From the NCBI GenBank assembly GCA_012295275.1, contig CM022670.1:30278938-30333437 (forward strand): 54,500 nucleotides of DNA. Reading direction: 5' to 3'. Below the pieces are notes generated by a model. The model did no database searches and was not told the origin of the DNA. It saw only the letters and a program-made list of their open reading frames with translations. The first letter of the stretch is position 1. Every line of letters starts with the position of its first letter. The DNA comes from Chrysomallon squamiferum (lineage: Eukaryota > Mollusca > Gastropoda > Neomphalida > Peltospiridae). A program made the position numbers and the translations under genes. This document shows positions 12,213-25,440 of the stretch, piece by piece.

Positions 12213-12809
12213 AAATATAAAATATATGCTAACAATGATTTATAACGGTTTGCGTATTCTGGTCAAAGATCAGTTATGAAGCATCTCTCACCCGGCTATC
12301 TCACTATTGAATCAGTAAACTTTATATTCCATTTATTTTAAGCGGGTTATCATTATAATAAACAGAGTCCGTATCGTAGTATTATTGACAGTATTTGAAT
12401 ATCACTGATATCATATTATAGATAAACACTGGCGGCCGTAATTCAGAGAATGTAAGACCACATGATCTTAAAATTAAAACTAAATAATGGATTTTGCCAC
12501 AGAATTGTGCAAGCAATGCAAGACATCGATAAAGGTAATATTCTACTTTGTTACGTTCATTAGTAATGAAAATATTTATTAAAATATACAGTTGTTCAGA
12601 CTTTCATACAAAGTAAATTAAAATAGGAAGCTATAGGTTTTCTCTCTATGATATATTTTTTTACACACACATACATATATTTATATGTGTGTGTTTATTT
12701 ATTTATTAATAAATTTATAGATTTGTTTGTCTGTTAATCCATTCAATAAGAATTTTAATTCACATACTTCTCTTCGTGTTTGTCTTCAGAGGTTATTAGA
12801 TTCCCAACT

Positions 12810-13078
12810 CAGTGATTTTCAACCACTGTGCCGTGGAAAATTAGCCAACTTCACTTAATTAGTCCAAAAAGATATTATTTAGTTACTTCAAATAATTTGC
12901 CATGGTTGTGTATCTGTGCTTGCATTGCAGTGATTGGCGAAATAATTATATACTGCCCCATGACTAAACTGCCATTGTAAATGTGTTATTTTGTAACGCT
13001 TTTGGTTGTTGGGGTGACTCAGGATTTTTTTTTAATGTAAAAAATATGCCTTGGTTCATAAAAGGTTGAAAAACACCG
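12810..13078. mobile_element. hAT-type MITE, degraded
   Basis: The left end CAGTGATTTTCAACC matches the inverted right end GGTTGAAAAACACCG at 13 of 15 positions. The start, the length and the internal 'ccgtggaaaatt' style are typical of non-autonomous hAT elements. The flanking 8-bp direct repeat is no longer recognisable, so the copy appears old. There is no coding content. Confidence 0.55.
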
Positions 13079-13670
13079 TGACCTAACCTGATCGGGTTCG
13101 CGTTCTATTCTAAATATCCACTTCTGTCTCTTTACTTCGAATACCTACATCTTTGGACATGACCCAAAAATATTTCTGGGTAGTTTCACTTCGTAACCTT
13201 AAATTAGCGCAATCATTATAGTATTAATAAGGATTAGGACATAAACAGTAGTTAGTTTCTCAATGAATGAATATAAAAATAAAAATACAACAACAACAAC
13301 AATAACAACAACAAAAAAAAAAAAAAAAAAAAAGAGAACTAACAAAAGTAGGCCAAATTGTTACTGATTCGGGTTTCATTACGCGTATAGGATAAACTCT
13401 GAAGGTTCAAAAGCCAGCTGCAGTGAAGATGTAATGTAATAAGCTACTGAGTAGTAAAACGTGAACCAGTTTGACCCTCTACGTATTTGTGACACAAATA
13501 TACTAAAGTTTCATAGTTTTCGAGACAACACGAAACAAAGAAAAGAATTGTAATTGCTTTTGCTCGGATGTTGAAACATGGAGGGAAAATATTTTAGCGC
13601 TTTGACTTGAGAATATTACTACTTAGCTTAATCAGAGTGGGTCTACTTAACTTTTGAAGGTAAAATTTGT

Positions 13671-13671
<1 letters not shown>

Positions 13672-13759
<88 letters not shown>
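13672..13759. repeat. (CT)n microsatellite
   Basis: Pure CT run of about 88 bp ending 193 bp before the cytokine receptor start codon. A polypyrimidine/GAGA tract at this distance may lie in the promoter or 5' UTR. Confidence 0.95.
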
Positions 13760-13762
<3 letters not shown>

Positions 13763-13952
13763 AGTAGACTCTTAATTTAAAATAACAATAGGATATAAGT
13801 ATGTAATATTTGTAACAGGTAAAAAAACATTTTTCGATTAAACAAATAAACACTCTGAAAAGCCATTGTTCACTTTGAATAGATTGCAGTATGTTTGACA
13901 AGGAGACCTTAGTGAAAGTCGCACATCGGATATCGTCATTAACCCAGAACTT

Positions 13953-15336
13953 ATGATGTTTCTGTTGTGGATCTTTCTGACAGTGATTCAAACACCTTCA
14001 TTAGTATTCACCGGTAAGAAATCTTTTTCTAATTTAAATATTAATATCTGTCGTGTTTTCGTCAATCTGATTTCAAATTTAATTTTCTAGTATCTTTGTT
14101 TCTGTTTTGTAATACTGGAGTCATTAATTATGCAAGATATATATTAACTGCTATTCATACTGATTCTTTTGGAACATGGATTTTATGACACTTCATTTTC
14201 AATATTCAGTCTAAAGACTGCCGTTTGATGAAGGTCCATTTTCGCTAATGGTTTTTAAGTCGAACTTACCTTAATGTAATTTACCAAAATAAGACGTTTT
14301 GCAGATGTAGTGCGTTCTTTTCTTTCTGAGATTCCTGTAATTCTTCTCTTCTTTTTTTTTCTAGCTTCAAAACTGACGTTCAAGCCTGCACCTATTACAG
14401 ACGGACAAAGTGGTCCATATTACTATGCTTTTGGAAGTCAAGTTCGGATCACTTGCGTTGTTACAAAATCCGATGTGAATATTTCGGATTTGATCCTGAA
14501 ACACAATAACATAAAACTCCACGCTGAGTCGGTTTCCCAGAATATCATACGCCACGTCATTAAAAATGGCGATACACACAATTCTGGACTTTACAGCTGC
14601 TGTATTAGTCCCTGCGTGTCCAGCATCCCTTTTTCTGAAGATACAAAATTTATCAGAATCCAGTTTGGACGTAAGTGGTATAATTACAGATGTTTGTATA
14701 TGTTTTTTTGTTGTGTTCTTGTAATATTAATTTGAAAAAAAAAACAAACAAAAAACCTCCACTAAATCCCAGTAGCTTTAGAAAGATTACTTTTTTACGT
14801 ACTGTTTCTTTTTAAATTTGTATTATTACTATATCTGCTGCATCAGGTGCTACTGCTACTAGTACTATGGCTCTGTTTCTGCTATTATTACTGCTACGAT
14901 GATTATTGCTACCACTGTTTTTATTGTTGTTTTTTCTTATTCCTATTATTATTAGTAGTAGTAGCAGAAGCAGTAATAGTTGTAGTAGTAATAACAGTAA
15001 AGTAGTATTAGTTGTGGTAGCAGAAGTTACAGTAGTAGTGATAGTGATGGTAATAGTTCCTGTTCTGTTCTTATCTTCTTCTTAAACTGCTTTTTTCTTT
15101 CGAATTTATTTATTTATTTACGTTCTTACTTACTTATTTATCATTTTCAGCTCTTCCTACTAAACCAAGCAATTTTTCCTGTGTATCCGAAAGTTGGACA
15201 AACATGATCTGTTCTTGGGAGGTCAAAGGAACAGATAGTACATCAAACTACTGGATTTCGAGATTTTCATACCACAGGTACGAAAATAGTACTACATTTC
15301 TGATATGCTACTGTTATTTTAAATTAAGTGTCTGTG

Positions 15337-15433
<97 letters not shown>

Positions 15434-16490
15434 TATTAATTTGTTTTCTGTTCTCTATTCTCACTCATTATGTAGATAACAGTTTAATACAGGGACATTA
15501 ATACAGTTAGGACTGACAATAATGAAACATTAAACAGCAAGATGATAGTGAAATAAATCTTTTAAAATTAGAATAATGCTCAAATACAGAGGGACTTTTG
15601 TAGTGGGTTATAAATTAAAATATACGTATATTGGAGCACATTACTTTGAGAACTAGTTTGTCACAAACACTTAACAGTGTTTTTTAATAAAACAAATAAG
15701 CCTAGGAATCTACGTAAGATGGGAAGTGTATGAAGACAGCTAACAAAATGGTAATATATATTTTAGTTACATTGACGGTTCCTGCCAGAATACCAGTACG
15801 ATTTCCCTTCAGTTTCCATGTTCGTGTTCCAACAACGCTCTTAGAACGGGTATAAATGAAACTAAGTCTTTGAAATGTTCGGTGAAATCTGACATGTCTG
15901 GACCTCGATATTTCTTCCAAAATCGCGTGTATATGTTTCAAATTTGGGGGTACAATCAATATGGCGACAGCTTCTGGAACTACTCAGTCTTGACAGATAT
16001 GTCCATTGGTAAAGTATAATCATCATCTTCATCTTTATCAGTAGCAATAGTTGTATTAGTAATAATAATAGTAGTAGCAGTAATATTTTTAATATAAATA
16101 GTGGTAGTAGTTGTAATAATTTTAATATTACTATTACTACTAGTAGTAGAAGTAGTAGTATATCTGTACTGCCACAATTGATGCTATTACTACTAGTAGT
16201 AGTAGTAGTAGCATCAATTGTGGCAGTACAGATATATGTAGTAATTGCTGATATTACATGGCTACCTTGATAAATTATTATTATTATTATTATTATCATC
16301 ACAGTTCGACTACCTCCTGTAGAGAAATTACGGCTGAATCGACGAAGTAGTAAAAGTATAGAGGTGTCATGGGATGTAAACCAAGAAGCAGTCAGATTGA
16401 ATACTGAATACGATGTGGCAATAAAAAAACGACATTCTCATAGCCACTGGCAGGTAAATGAATACAGTTTATAAAATATACCGTTATGTA

Positions 16491-16562
<72 letters not shown>

Positions 16563-18072
16563 ACATAAATGATCACTCTAACTTTACTGATAAATACTAT
16601 ATTTAATATTTGTCTGTCAATGTCTCAGTTTCAGAATATTACTGTCACAGAGCAAATGGCTTCACTTAGAAATCTTACGCCATACACTGACTATCTGGTG
16701 ATGGTCAGGTGCCGACCTCGCGCTGGTCATTACTGGAGCGACCAGTCTGGTATTAACGTATCAACAATGGAGGACGGTAAATTTTGGTGTTGTTATCATC
16801 TTCATCTTCTTCTTTTCTTCTTCATTTTATTGCAGTTGCTGTTGTTGTGGTTATTATTTATCAATTTTATTATTTTAAAACAAAATAATAACTGTAATTA
16901 TTATAGTTGGTCTTATTATTACAATAACAACTATTGCTGTTGTCGTTGTTGTTGTTTGCTTCTAGTCTCAAACATTACCGATGTCTTTAAAAACTTTTTT
17001 TTTTTCAGAGCCATCGTCAACACCATTGTCTACAACGGGTGCATTCATGCGTATACCATGCAGATCCAATTCAGACTGTGTATTGGTATACTGGAAGGTA
17101 GTTTTATTTTATTTTATTTTAGAGCCTAATTTAGTATTAGAATCGAAATAATTAATTATATAATAAATTAATATATTGAAAATTATAAACTTTAAATCCA
17201 CAATTATTTAAACTGTTTCAATAAATAATATGAATGTCAGTGATTTAGAGGATTTATACCCCCACCAAAAAAACAAAAAAAAAAAAAAAACAACAACAGT
17301 TAAAGACAATAAGGCAAGGGAAATAACTCTTTAATTTAAAACGCTACTGAAAACTGTGTGCGTGTGTGTGTGTGTTGTTTGTTCGTATGTATATAGTTTA
17401 ACATTAAAATTAAAACCTATTTTTCTAGCCCATAAACTTCTCATCCAGAAACGGTATGATGACGGCTTACAGTATAAACTGTTCCTCATCCGTCCAGTCG
17501 TCTTACGTAAACGATCCGAGTCCAGATAAAGATACATTTAGTTCTGAACTAAATTTACTTGACAGAGGAAGTAGTTATAACGTATCAATAAAAGGAAGAA
17601 CTTCCGTTGGATGGTCTCCACAGTATGAAATGTTATTGCCTAAGGAAACAAAAGGTTGAAGCCATATCTTTTATATATGTTAATAGTCAATGTGATGATA
17701 AGACATACAACATACATAAGACATGATAAAGATATATTTAATTTATTATTAATACTTTTATTGTTGCATTCAGCGTTTGTTAGAAATAAATAATTGTCAT
17801 AATTATTTGTATGAAAGGCTGAATACAAGTTATATGGTAATGAATTTATGCTAGTGAGTATTAATGGATATTGCGCATTCATTTTCTTTGTGGTCCAATT
17901 AATGATCAAAAACATAGTAGTAAATTTATAACTGATAATTCTTTTTTATTCCTCTTTTCATGACGTTTTTTTTTTGTTGTTTTTTAAGGATCACCAAAAT
18001 TACACTTTCGTTATTACATAAATTTAAATACCAGTTTCTTTACTTCATTGAATTACATAGTAACAATATCAC

Positions 18073-18153
<81 letters not shown>

Positions 18154-19208
18154 TAATAATAATAATAATAATAATCATGAGGAGGTGGAGGAGGAGAAGA
18201 AGACGAAGATATATATTACCTAGAAATACACTCCTAACATCAGTTATTAACCATTTGGTGTTTATTAGAATTTTTTAATAGTAGGTAGTGGAATATTAAA
18301 TATGTTATTAAAAAATATATTAAAGAAACATTAATGATTTCGATTAATTTCTGTCTGGTTCTTAGCTCCACCGAAGCCAAAATGGGTTGTTGTTGAGTAT
18401 CTGAACAGTAGCCGTGGTTCCTATCAATTGACGTGGCAGAGAGGAGAACATGAACATTCTGATGAAGATACTGTCACGATTTTCTGGTGTTTGGGAATTA
18501 TTGAAGGAAAATATATTGTCTGTCAGGTTAGGAGTGATTATCAATCAACCTTTCTACAATAAACAGTCACTTTATAAGAACATCTGATTCTAAGGTAAAC
18601 GCGTTCCTACCGTTTCTATGAATTTAGCCCTCCCCCCCCTTAATACACACACACACACTCGTTATATAAATAAACAGATGAAGATATAGATATGTACGAA
18701 AATATGCATGCTCTCTCTTTCTCTGACGACTGTTTGGATATTTGCAAGTATATTACGTTAGAATATCACATTTAAATTTTTAAGGCTGCTTTAAATTGGA
18801 AAAAACTCCGTTCAAATGTCTCAGAGTATATCGTGTCGCCACATCACGTAACAGACGTTGCCTCAATTATGACTTGGTACTTTGGCGTAGCCATCACTAG
18901 AAACAACTTGAGCAATGGAATTACATGGAATGAGTGCATCTTTAAATTTAATGGAGGTAACCATAACAGTGTCTGTCTTTTAGCTTTAACAGTTTGCTAA
19001 AACATTACGACAATAATGTATTTAAAATGAATGATTATAATAATAAAGATTATGATATTGATGATGATAATAATGCTGATGCCATATTTTTAAAGATTAT
19101 TATGATGATGATGCCAGTGACTTTTCATGTTAGTCATAAAAAAAAATAGTAATAATAATAAGTGTTTATGTATATATGTATATATACATACATACATACA
19201 TACATACA

Positions 19209-19244
<36 letters not shown>

Positions 19245-19602
19245 TATATATATTAATGAATGGTTCAGTAATTAAATAAGCTTAGGCAATGTATGTGGAA
19301 TGAAAAGTTTTATGAAATGACAGATTTAGCTCCACTGATCAGTTAGTCAGTCATCCTTAGACAGATGGTCAGAGCAATCATGCAATATAGTCCACTGCTG
19401 ACCAGCATACAATATTGGGTCTCTTCTTGGACTGCCATATAATAATGTTGGTGAAATAATTATTTCAATAAGGTTCGTTTTAGCATAGTTTGATCGTGTT
19501 TATAGATCGTAAAGTTTAACTGCAGGCACATTTTGTGTCAAAAATCAAAACTTATAAACTAATATTTCTAATATCATAGCACAAACACACACGCACACAC
19601 AG

Positions 19603-19665
<63 letters not shown>

Positions 19666-22600
19666 TAATAATGATGATGATTATGATAATAATAATTTTC
19701 ACTTTAACTAGGCTTTTGCATTCGATTACTTCTATTTCTTTAACAATTGTCTCTCGCTGTTTTTCGTAGGTGCTTCTAAGCCAACTCTTTCGGTTTCTGC
19801 AATTAACTCGTCAGTTATTGAAGTTTCCTGGCATTTCTCATTTTGTGACACGACACAGGTCCAAGGCAAACCCGAGGAGTTTGCTTTTGCATATAACAAA
19901 ATAGATCAAGAAAAATCAGACAACTGTACAGGAGGTAGAGTATATGTTATGATTTAAATAAATAAATAAATAAAATAAAGTACTTTGCCATGCTTAATTC
20001 TTTTTTGTAATATATTCAGTTTGTAATTACTATTTTATACTTCCTTTCGTCTTATTGTATTCACGATAAACATTTTTATCTTCAGTTTGTATTTACGACT
20101 TACATGTTTATCTTTAGTTTGTGCTTACAGTATACATATCTAAAATGCTCATATTTATAGAATGTATTATTATTAGTTCTAACATGCTAATATGTCTAAA
20201 TAGGTATGTTTAAAGTATCTAATGTATTAATATCTTTCAAATTTAATATTATAAGTTCGTAAAAAGATACGGCATTTATATATAATTTATATAACGTTAC
20301 TTACTACTAATGCGACAAGTATCTAAAATAATAATACCTATAGTAGAATATTAATATTATTAACAACATGTTGTTGTTGTTTTTGATGTTGTTATTATTA
20401 TTATTATTATTTTACAGGGTTTTATAAAAGTGAACCAGCCTCATTTGATTCAAAAAGCATTCTCCTAACTGACTTGGATTACCCTGCGACATACCAAATT
20501 TGCATGAGAATTCAAACAAGAGTTGGTTTTAGTCCGTACAGCGACCCTGTAACAGTCAAAGTAAAACCTCCACGTACGTGTCCTTTTTCATCTATAATCA
20601 GATTCAGGAAATTTTATAAACGTATATAATTATAGTACATTAAGTCCAAGTTAAATCCGAAGGAACATATTTTTATTATTAATGGTTATTGACAGACTGA
20701 CTTAATTTTTATATCGCTTTCTTTTGATATTATTCTGTATTATTCATATACACTGGCTAGGAACTAAACATCTTTTAGTCGACCTTCCTTCAAACACACA
20801 GAAACATATATAACATAAAGATTGAAGCTCAAATTGTCAAACACAAGCTGGATTAGATAATAAGGTGTACTTTGAAAAACTAATGTTTCTCTGCATCATC
20901 CGACAGACAAAATAGTACATACCACGGTCATTGTTAAAGTACTGTTGCAGCAATGGTTGTAACGATAAATAAATGTGCCCAACTGATTCTTTTGTCAACA
21001 ATGAATCAGGCCAATGTCACTGTTATTCGAATGTAACTTTTTGTAAAATATTTTTTTATATTTCTTTGTTGCAGGTTTTGCTGCAGAATCCAGCCTTCCA
21101 GTTATTTTGGGCGTTTCTGTAGTTATAATAATTATTATAATATTTTGGTATGAAACCATTGTCATTCATGTTTCTTGGTGAATTTGTTTGAATGAGTAAC
21201 AAGTATTTTTAAACCTGGAAATGTAAATTTAAATGTGAGAAAAAAAATAGTAAAATACCAAACCAAAACACTAAACTACAACAAAAACAGTACCAAAAAT
21301 ATAAAACTTTAAAGGAAAAACAAAAAAGAAATTGCAAACACATATAAACATGCCTACGTCCATAGATCAATTAAAAATATTTTATACGATGAATTATTTT
21401 GAAAACACGAATGAAATGAATGGAAACGAATATACGCACACATACATGCACATAAAGTATTTTTCTTTTTTGTATAAGTACTTAGAATTTTATTATCATT
21501 ATCATTTTCATCATCATTATTAACCACTGTTATCATCATCATCATCATTATATTTACATTAACTATTATCTTCATTACTATTATTATCATCATCATTATC
21601 ATCATAATCGTCATTATTATTATTATTATTATCATTATTATTCTGTTATTGTTATTATTATTATTATTGCTGTTGTTATTGTTGTTATTATTTTCGTATG
21701 CGTCTTACTTTTCGCAGCATGGCAAAAAACAGAAAGTTATTGCTTTCGATCACGAAAGTCAAAATTGATTTTAGTCTTTTGCATGTGAGTATTCATTTAG
21801 AATGGTTCAGCAATAACACTGTTTCAGTTTACGTATCTATGCTAGAAACGTTTCTTTTTTCACTTGTATTTAAGCACATTTTATTTTAAGCTTGCTTTGA
21901 CTGAATGTTTTACAGATTGCCACGAAGAGAAATTGTTTATTTATTCAAATTACTTTGCATAAAATTTATTTTATAAATTGACAATGCCTTGAATAACACT
22001 GTTTATTTATTTACACTGCTAAATAATGTTATATAATTGAATCGTCTCAAACACAATGTTCCAACGAAATTTATACACAGTTTATTTATTTGAGAAAAAA
22101 ACAGTTAGATCACAGAGTTATCGTAGTCTGTTTAGGTCCAGACACAGCTGATAATGTGGAGAGATGGAATTAAAAAAAATCATATCTCTGTCTATTTGGC
22201 TCATTCATTTTCATTTGCTACTTTCAACTTATTGATTGTGTGTATACATTTCATTGGGACGGATATATTCTTAGTGACTAATACATTTTATACATTAACT
22301 GTGGGTGGTGTCAGCCTTATTACATTGTATGCATGTCCAGAACATTATTCATAGGCATTTTATAATGGATGGCTTATTAAAGGGTCATGCTATTCTCATC
22401 TAGATGTTTATTTAATACAAAAATCAAGACTTCCAGTGTAGAGACACACATACACACACACACACTAATAAAAATATTATTGGAGCAAAACGAAATTAAA
22501 ACATATAAATATATTTATAATATCATAATGATTAAAACAAATCTTAAAGTTATCTTAATTTTAGGAGGCACAGAAGAAAAGAAAATGTTGTGGATACGTT

Positions 22601-23698
22601 GAAAAGTTTTCATCATCTGCGGAAAAACCAAAGGTATCAGAACCGTACACGTGCATATACATATATAAATTAGTACATTCATAGTTTAAATATCTTTCTG
22701 TTTTTACTAAACGAATAAAGCTCAATAAAAAAGTTACCCTAATCATTTAAAATAGCACATTTTACTATCTAAATTCAATATAAAAAAGTGTGAATCGACT
22801 TTCTAACAAGGCGAAGAAATCTGGGCTTTTTCTTGAAAAACTGTATAGGCAATTTGAAGAATATCTTTATATTATCGCCCAACCAAAAGGCATGTGCATG
22901 ATAAATATGATCTAAGAGAATTTGTAAATAAATGTTTTTAATTTTAATTTAATAATCAACAGCATTAATATTTCATCTGTATTTCATGTGTATTTCATTA
23001 AATTCATTTTTTAAAGATGAATCTATTGTACTGGAGTAAAAACGGTTAATGACCATACTATACTTCAGGTAACTTCATCCGATATGACAATGAATAATGC
23101 GGAAAATGTCAAAAACACAGAATCCAACTGGCTGCCGCCGTTCACTTTGTCCGACTCGAATTCGTTAGCAAGTAATTCCGAAGTCATCGAGGTAACAGTA
23201 GAAGTTCCTAATTCAACACACGAATCTAACAGAAAATTACAACAGTCTGATTCTCTTCTAAATGAAGAAATATCTTTGGATTCTGAATTGTCAACATGTT
23301 CTTACGTGAAAGTGGACACGAATGGCAAGCCGGCGTCTATTCCTTTGATTATGGATGAGAATGGCTACAGAATCTTTCAAAATCTGGATACACCAAAACA
23401 AGACAGTGGTTTGTCTTCTGATGAAGCTGATGTTATAGACCGCTGTCAGTTTAATATAAAAACTAATGCTCAAGAAATATCGTATATATGTGATTATGTA
23501 GTCGTTAATAACAATAACAACGACTTTTCTTACAGATTCCGAGGTCAACAGGATGACGAAGTTGAAAGGGTTAGAATTCTGAGTCAGTATAAATCTCTTG
23601 ATCCATGTTCACAAAATACTGATTATGTTTGCGCTGATATGTTACAGCTACATTTGGAAACTGCGGAATATTCCGTTTTCTCTGTCGACAGTCAGTAG
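13953..23698 (+). CDS. class I cytokine receptor, gp130/Domeless-like, 16 exons, 946 aa
   Basis: Single-pass surface receptor expected to bind a helical cytokine and signal through JAK/STAT. Exons: 13953-14013, 14365-14670, 15151-15277, 15767-16008, 16305-16453, 16629-16776 (or from 16635), 17009-17097, 17429-17654, 18366-18526, 18785-18956, 19770-19934, 20418-20573, 21075-21147, 21718-21784, 22565-22633, 23069-23698. All are GT-AG, and the summed frame stays open to the TAG. Domains: signal peptide 1-20; Ig 21-122 (C51, C99 in GLYSC); D1 123-245 with C133, C143 and CSWEV; D2 246-344 with WSDQS at 331-335 in place of WSxWS; three FN3 domains 345-449, 450-560 and 561-667; membrane helix 675-693; tail 694-946. 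The tail has eight tyrosines in its last 140 residues and DSGLSS at 849-854. No clear Box1 proline motif is seen. The exon 8 donor (AAAAG|GTTGAA) is weak but is the only one before the stop. Confidence 0.9.
14821..15062. repeat. degenerate triplet tract with self-complementary halves (intron 2)
   Basis: The left half is rich in tac/tgc/att triplets and the right half in gta/gca/aat triplets, so the two halves can pair imperfectly. It lies in intron 2 of the cytokine receptor. Confidence 0.6.
15340..15428. repeat. (GA)n microsatellite (intron 3)
   Basis: GA run of about 89 bp with one interruption, between receptor exons 3 and 4. Confidence 0.95.
16159..16236. repeat. near-perfect 78-bp palindrome (intron 4)
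   Basis: The arm tatatctgtactgccacaat is followed by tgatgct and mixed triplets. It is mirrored by agcatca, attgtggcagtacagatata on the same strand. The palindrome lies in receptor intron 4 inside a triplet tract. Transcribed, it would fold into a hairpin with arms of roughly 30-39 bp. Confidence 0.85.
16494..16560. repeat. (GA)n microsatellite (intron 5)
   Basis: Pure GA run 69 bp before receptor exon 6. Confidence 0.95.
18073..18175. repeat. (AAT)n microsatellite (intron 8)
   Basis: AAT run of about 100 bp with one GAT interruption, inside receptor intron 8. Confidence 0.95.
19187..19252. repeat. (CATA)n then (TA)n microsatellite (intron 10)
   Basis: Tetranucleotide CATA run merging into TA, in receptor intron 10. 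Confidence 0.95.
19583..19665. repeat. (CA)n microsatellite (intron 10)
   Basis: CA run with a few TA/GC interruptions. Confidence 0.9.
21490..21690. repeat. compound ATT/ATC triplet repeat (intron 13)
   Basis: Mixed atc, att and gtt triplets over about 200 bp, just before the exon coding the juxtamembrane region. Confidence 0.85.
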
Positions 23699-24192
23699 TG
23701 AGTCTTGAACTATAGAAGACTGTTATGTTCAGTTATATAATTACATTTTTGTGTCTAACATTTACTTAATAGAATTACTCATTCTTAAATAATGAGATTT
23801 TGAAGTCTCTGTATATTATCATCAGTACTAATCTTTATTTTAACGACATTACCTAATATATTATTTGAAGGATTTTACTGATATATTACGAACTACATCT
23901 ATATTATTCATATATTATGTACTTTAGAACAGTATATTATAATAATATTTTGAACAAATGTTTTTAAGATTGGGTCTATGATGGATTGAAAACATATGCA
24001 AGTTGCTAAAATTATTAGTACAGGGTTAATTGTTTACTCTGTGTGACTAAGAAAGAAAAATGTTGCAATATTCGAGTTGTATCCCTTGTATTTTATAGTA
24101 TTTTTAAAAATATAATTATCATAATAATTCTGTATTTTGTTTGATTTCCACAATAGAAACTTGTAATAATAATAATACTGATAATAATAATG

Positions 24193-24259
<67 letters not shown>

Positions 24260-24985
24260 TATCAACAGCAATAACAACACCAATAAACTAAAAAAAACAG
24301 TCATAAAATCTTTCTCAAAATTCCAGATAATATTAATGAAATACAGTTTCACTCTTGATAGGCATCCGAAATACTAAAACGAATAGACACACATACACAC
24401 AAAGGAAAAAAGGCAGAAAAGAATGAAAATTTCAGTACACTTTATCAGTCATCATAAAAAGATAAAAGCGAAAACATAAAATGTATTTGACATGTTCAGG
24501 TCAAAGACGATTCGCAAACAAATTTATTACTTGAAAAAACATCTGAAAGCAATTACGTCATGAAAAAATTGAATTCTCTTATTCCATTAAATACTTAAAA
24601 TATTCATTTCAACTTGTACAAGAGATAAATTAATACAAGATAGATATTTACATATTAGAAATATTTTTCAGTCTCAATATTACCATCAGTCATATCACCA
24701 TCGCAATATTCATTATTATTATTATTGTTGTTGTTGTTGTTGTAGTCATCTTCTTCATAATTATTAGTCATAGCTGAAGGGGTTATGATGATAACAATTT
24801 AGTAGTCGTACATGTAGCTGCAGTAGTACCAGTAGCAATAGCAGAAGTCGTTGTGGTAGTTGTAGTGGCAGTAGTTATAGAAACAGCGGCAGTAAAAGTG
24901 ATAATATTATATCTTTAAAAATCTAATACTTAACGATAGCTTGACACGTAATTGAAATAAGGCCTGAGAATTAGTCTGCTAGAAT
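23699..24985. other. receptor 3' flank and spacer
   Basis: AT-rich 3' untranslated/flanking sequence. Possible polyadenylation signals (AATAAA, for example at 24282) occur only close to AAT repeats and are weak. An AAT run (24179-24255) and degenerate triplets (24715-24905) follow. No gene seen. Confidence 0.5.
24179..24255. repeat. (AAT)n microsatellite
   Basis: AAT run of about 75 bp. Confidence 0.95.
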
Positions 24986-25273
24986 TTATCGTCTGATAAA
25001 AGTTAATCGGCGGAAGTACTTAAAGTGTTTCTTGTAGTTTTCCATCCATTCTTTGATAGGATTTTCTAGATCGTTCACAAACATTTGGGCTTTGTCGTTC
25101 ATTAATTTCGACGCCGATGAACGTGGAGGATCCTTATCTTGTTCCGAAAGTGTGCTGATGAGGTACGTGATTATTCCAACAATGGCCAACACAGATCCAA
25201 AAAGTGGCAAACAGGCCGTATTTGCAGATTTTGGAGTGCATGTATGTGTGTGTATATGTGTGTGCGTGTGTGT

Positions 25274-25286
25274 ATCTATATATCTG

Positions 25287-25337
<51 letters not shown>

Positions 25338-25359
25338 GTCTGTCTGTCTGTCTGTCTAT

Positions 25360-25416
<57 letters not shown>

Positions 25417-25440
25417 AGTCTATCTGTCTGTCTGTCTATA
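25274..25440. repeat. (TATC)n / (TGTC)n microsatellite
   Basis: Tetranucleotide TATC run with two TGTC patches, lying where the pseudogene's second-to-last exon would be expected. Confidence 0.95.

Noticed and set aside
12488-12535. Short ATG frame ending at a donor-like site (AAG|GTAATA), a possible receptor leader exon
   Set aside because: Too short to support; no demonstrable acceptor partner before 13953, and the receptor is complete without it.
14312-14364. A GTG-initiated frame giving a signal-peptide-like extension directly joined to the Ig exon
   Set aside because: It starts at GTG and reads through the polypyrimidine tract and acceptor of exon 2. The ATG exon at 13953-14013 with a proper donor and in-phase signal peptide is the better first exon.
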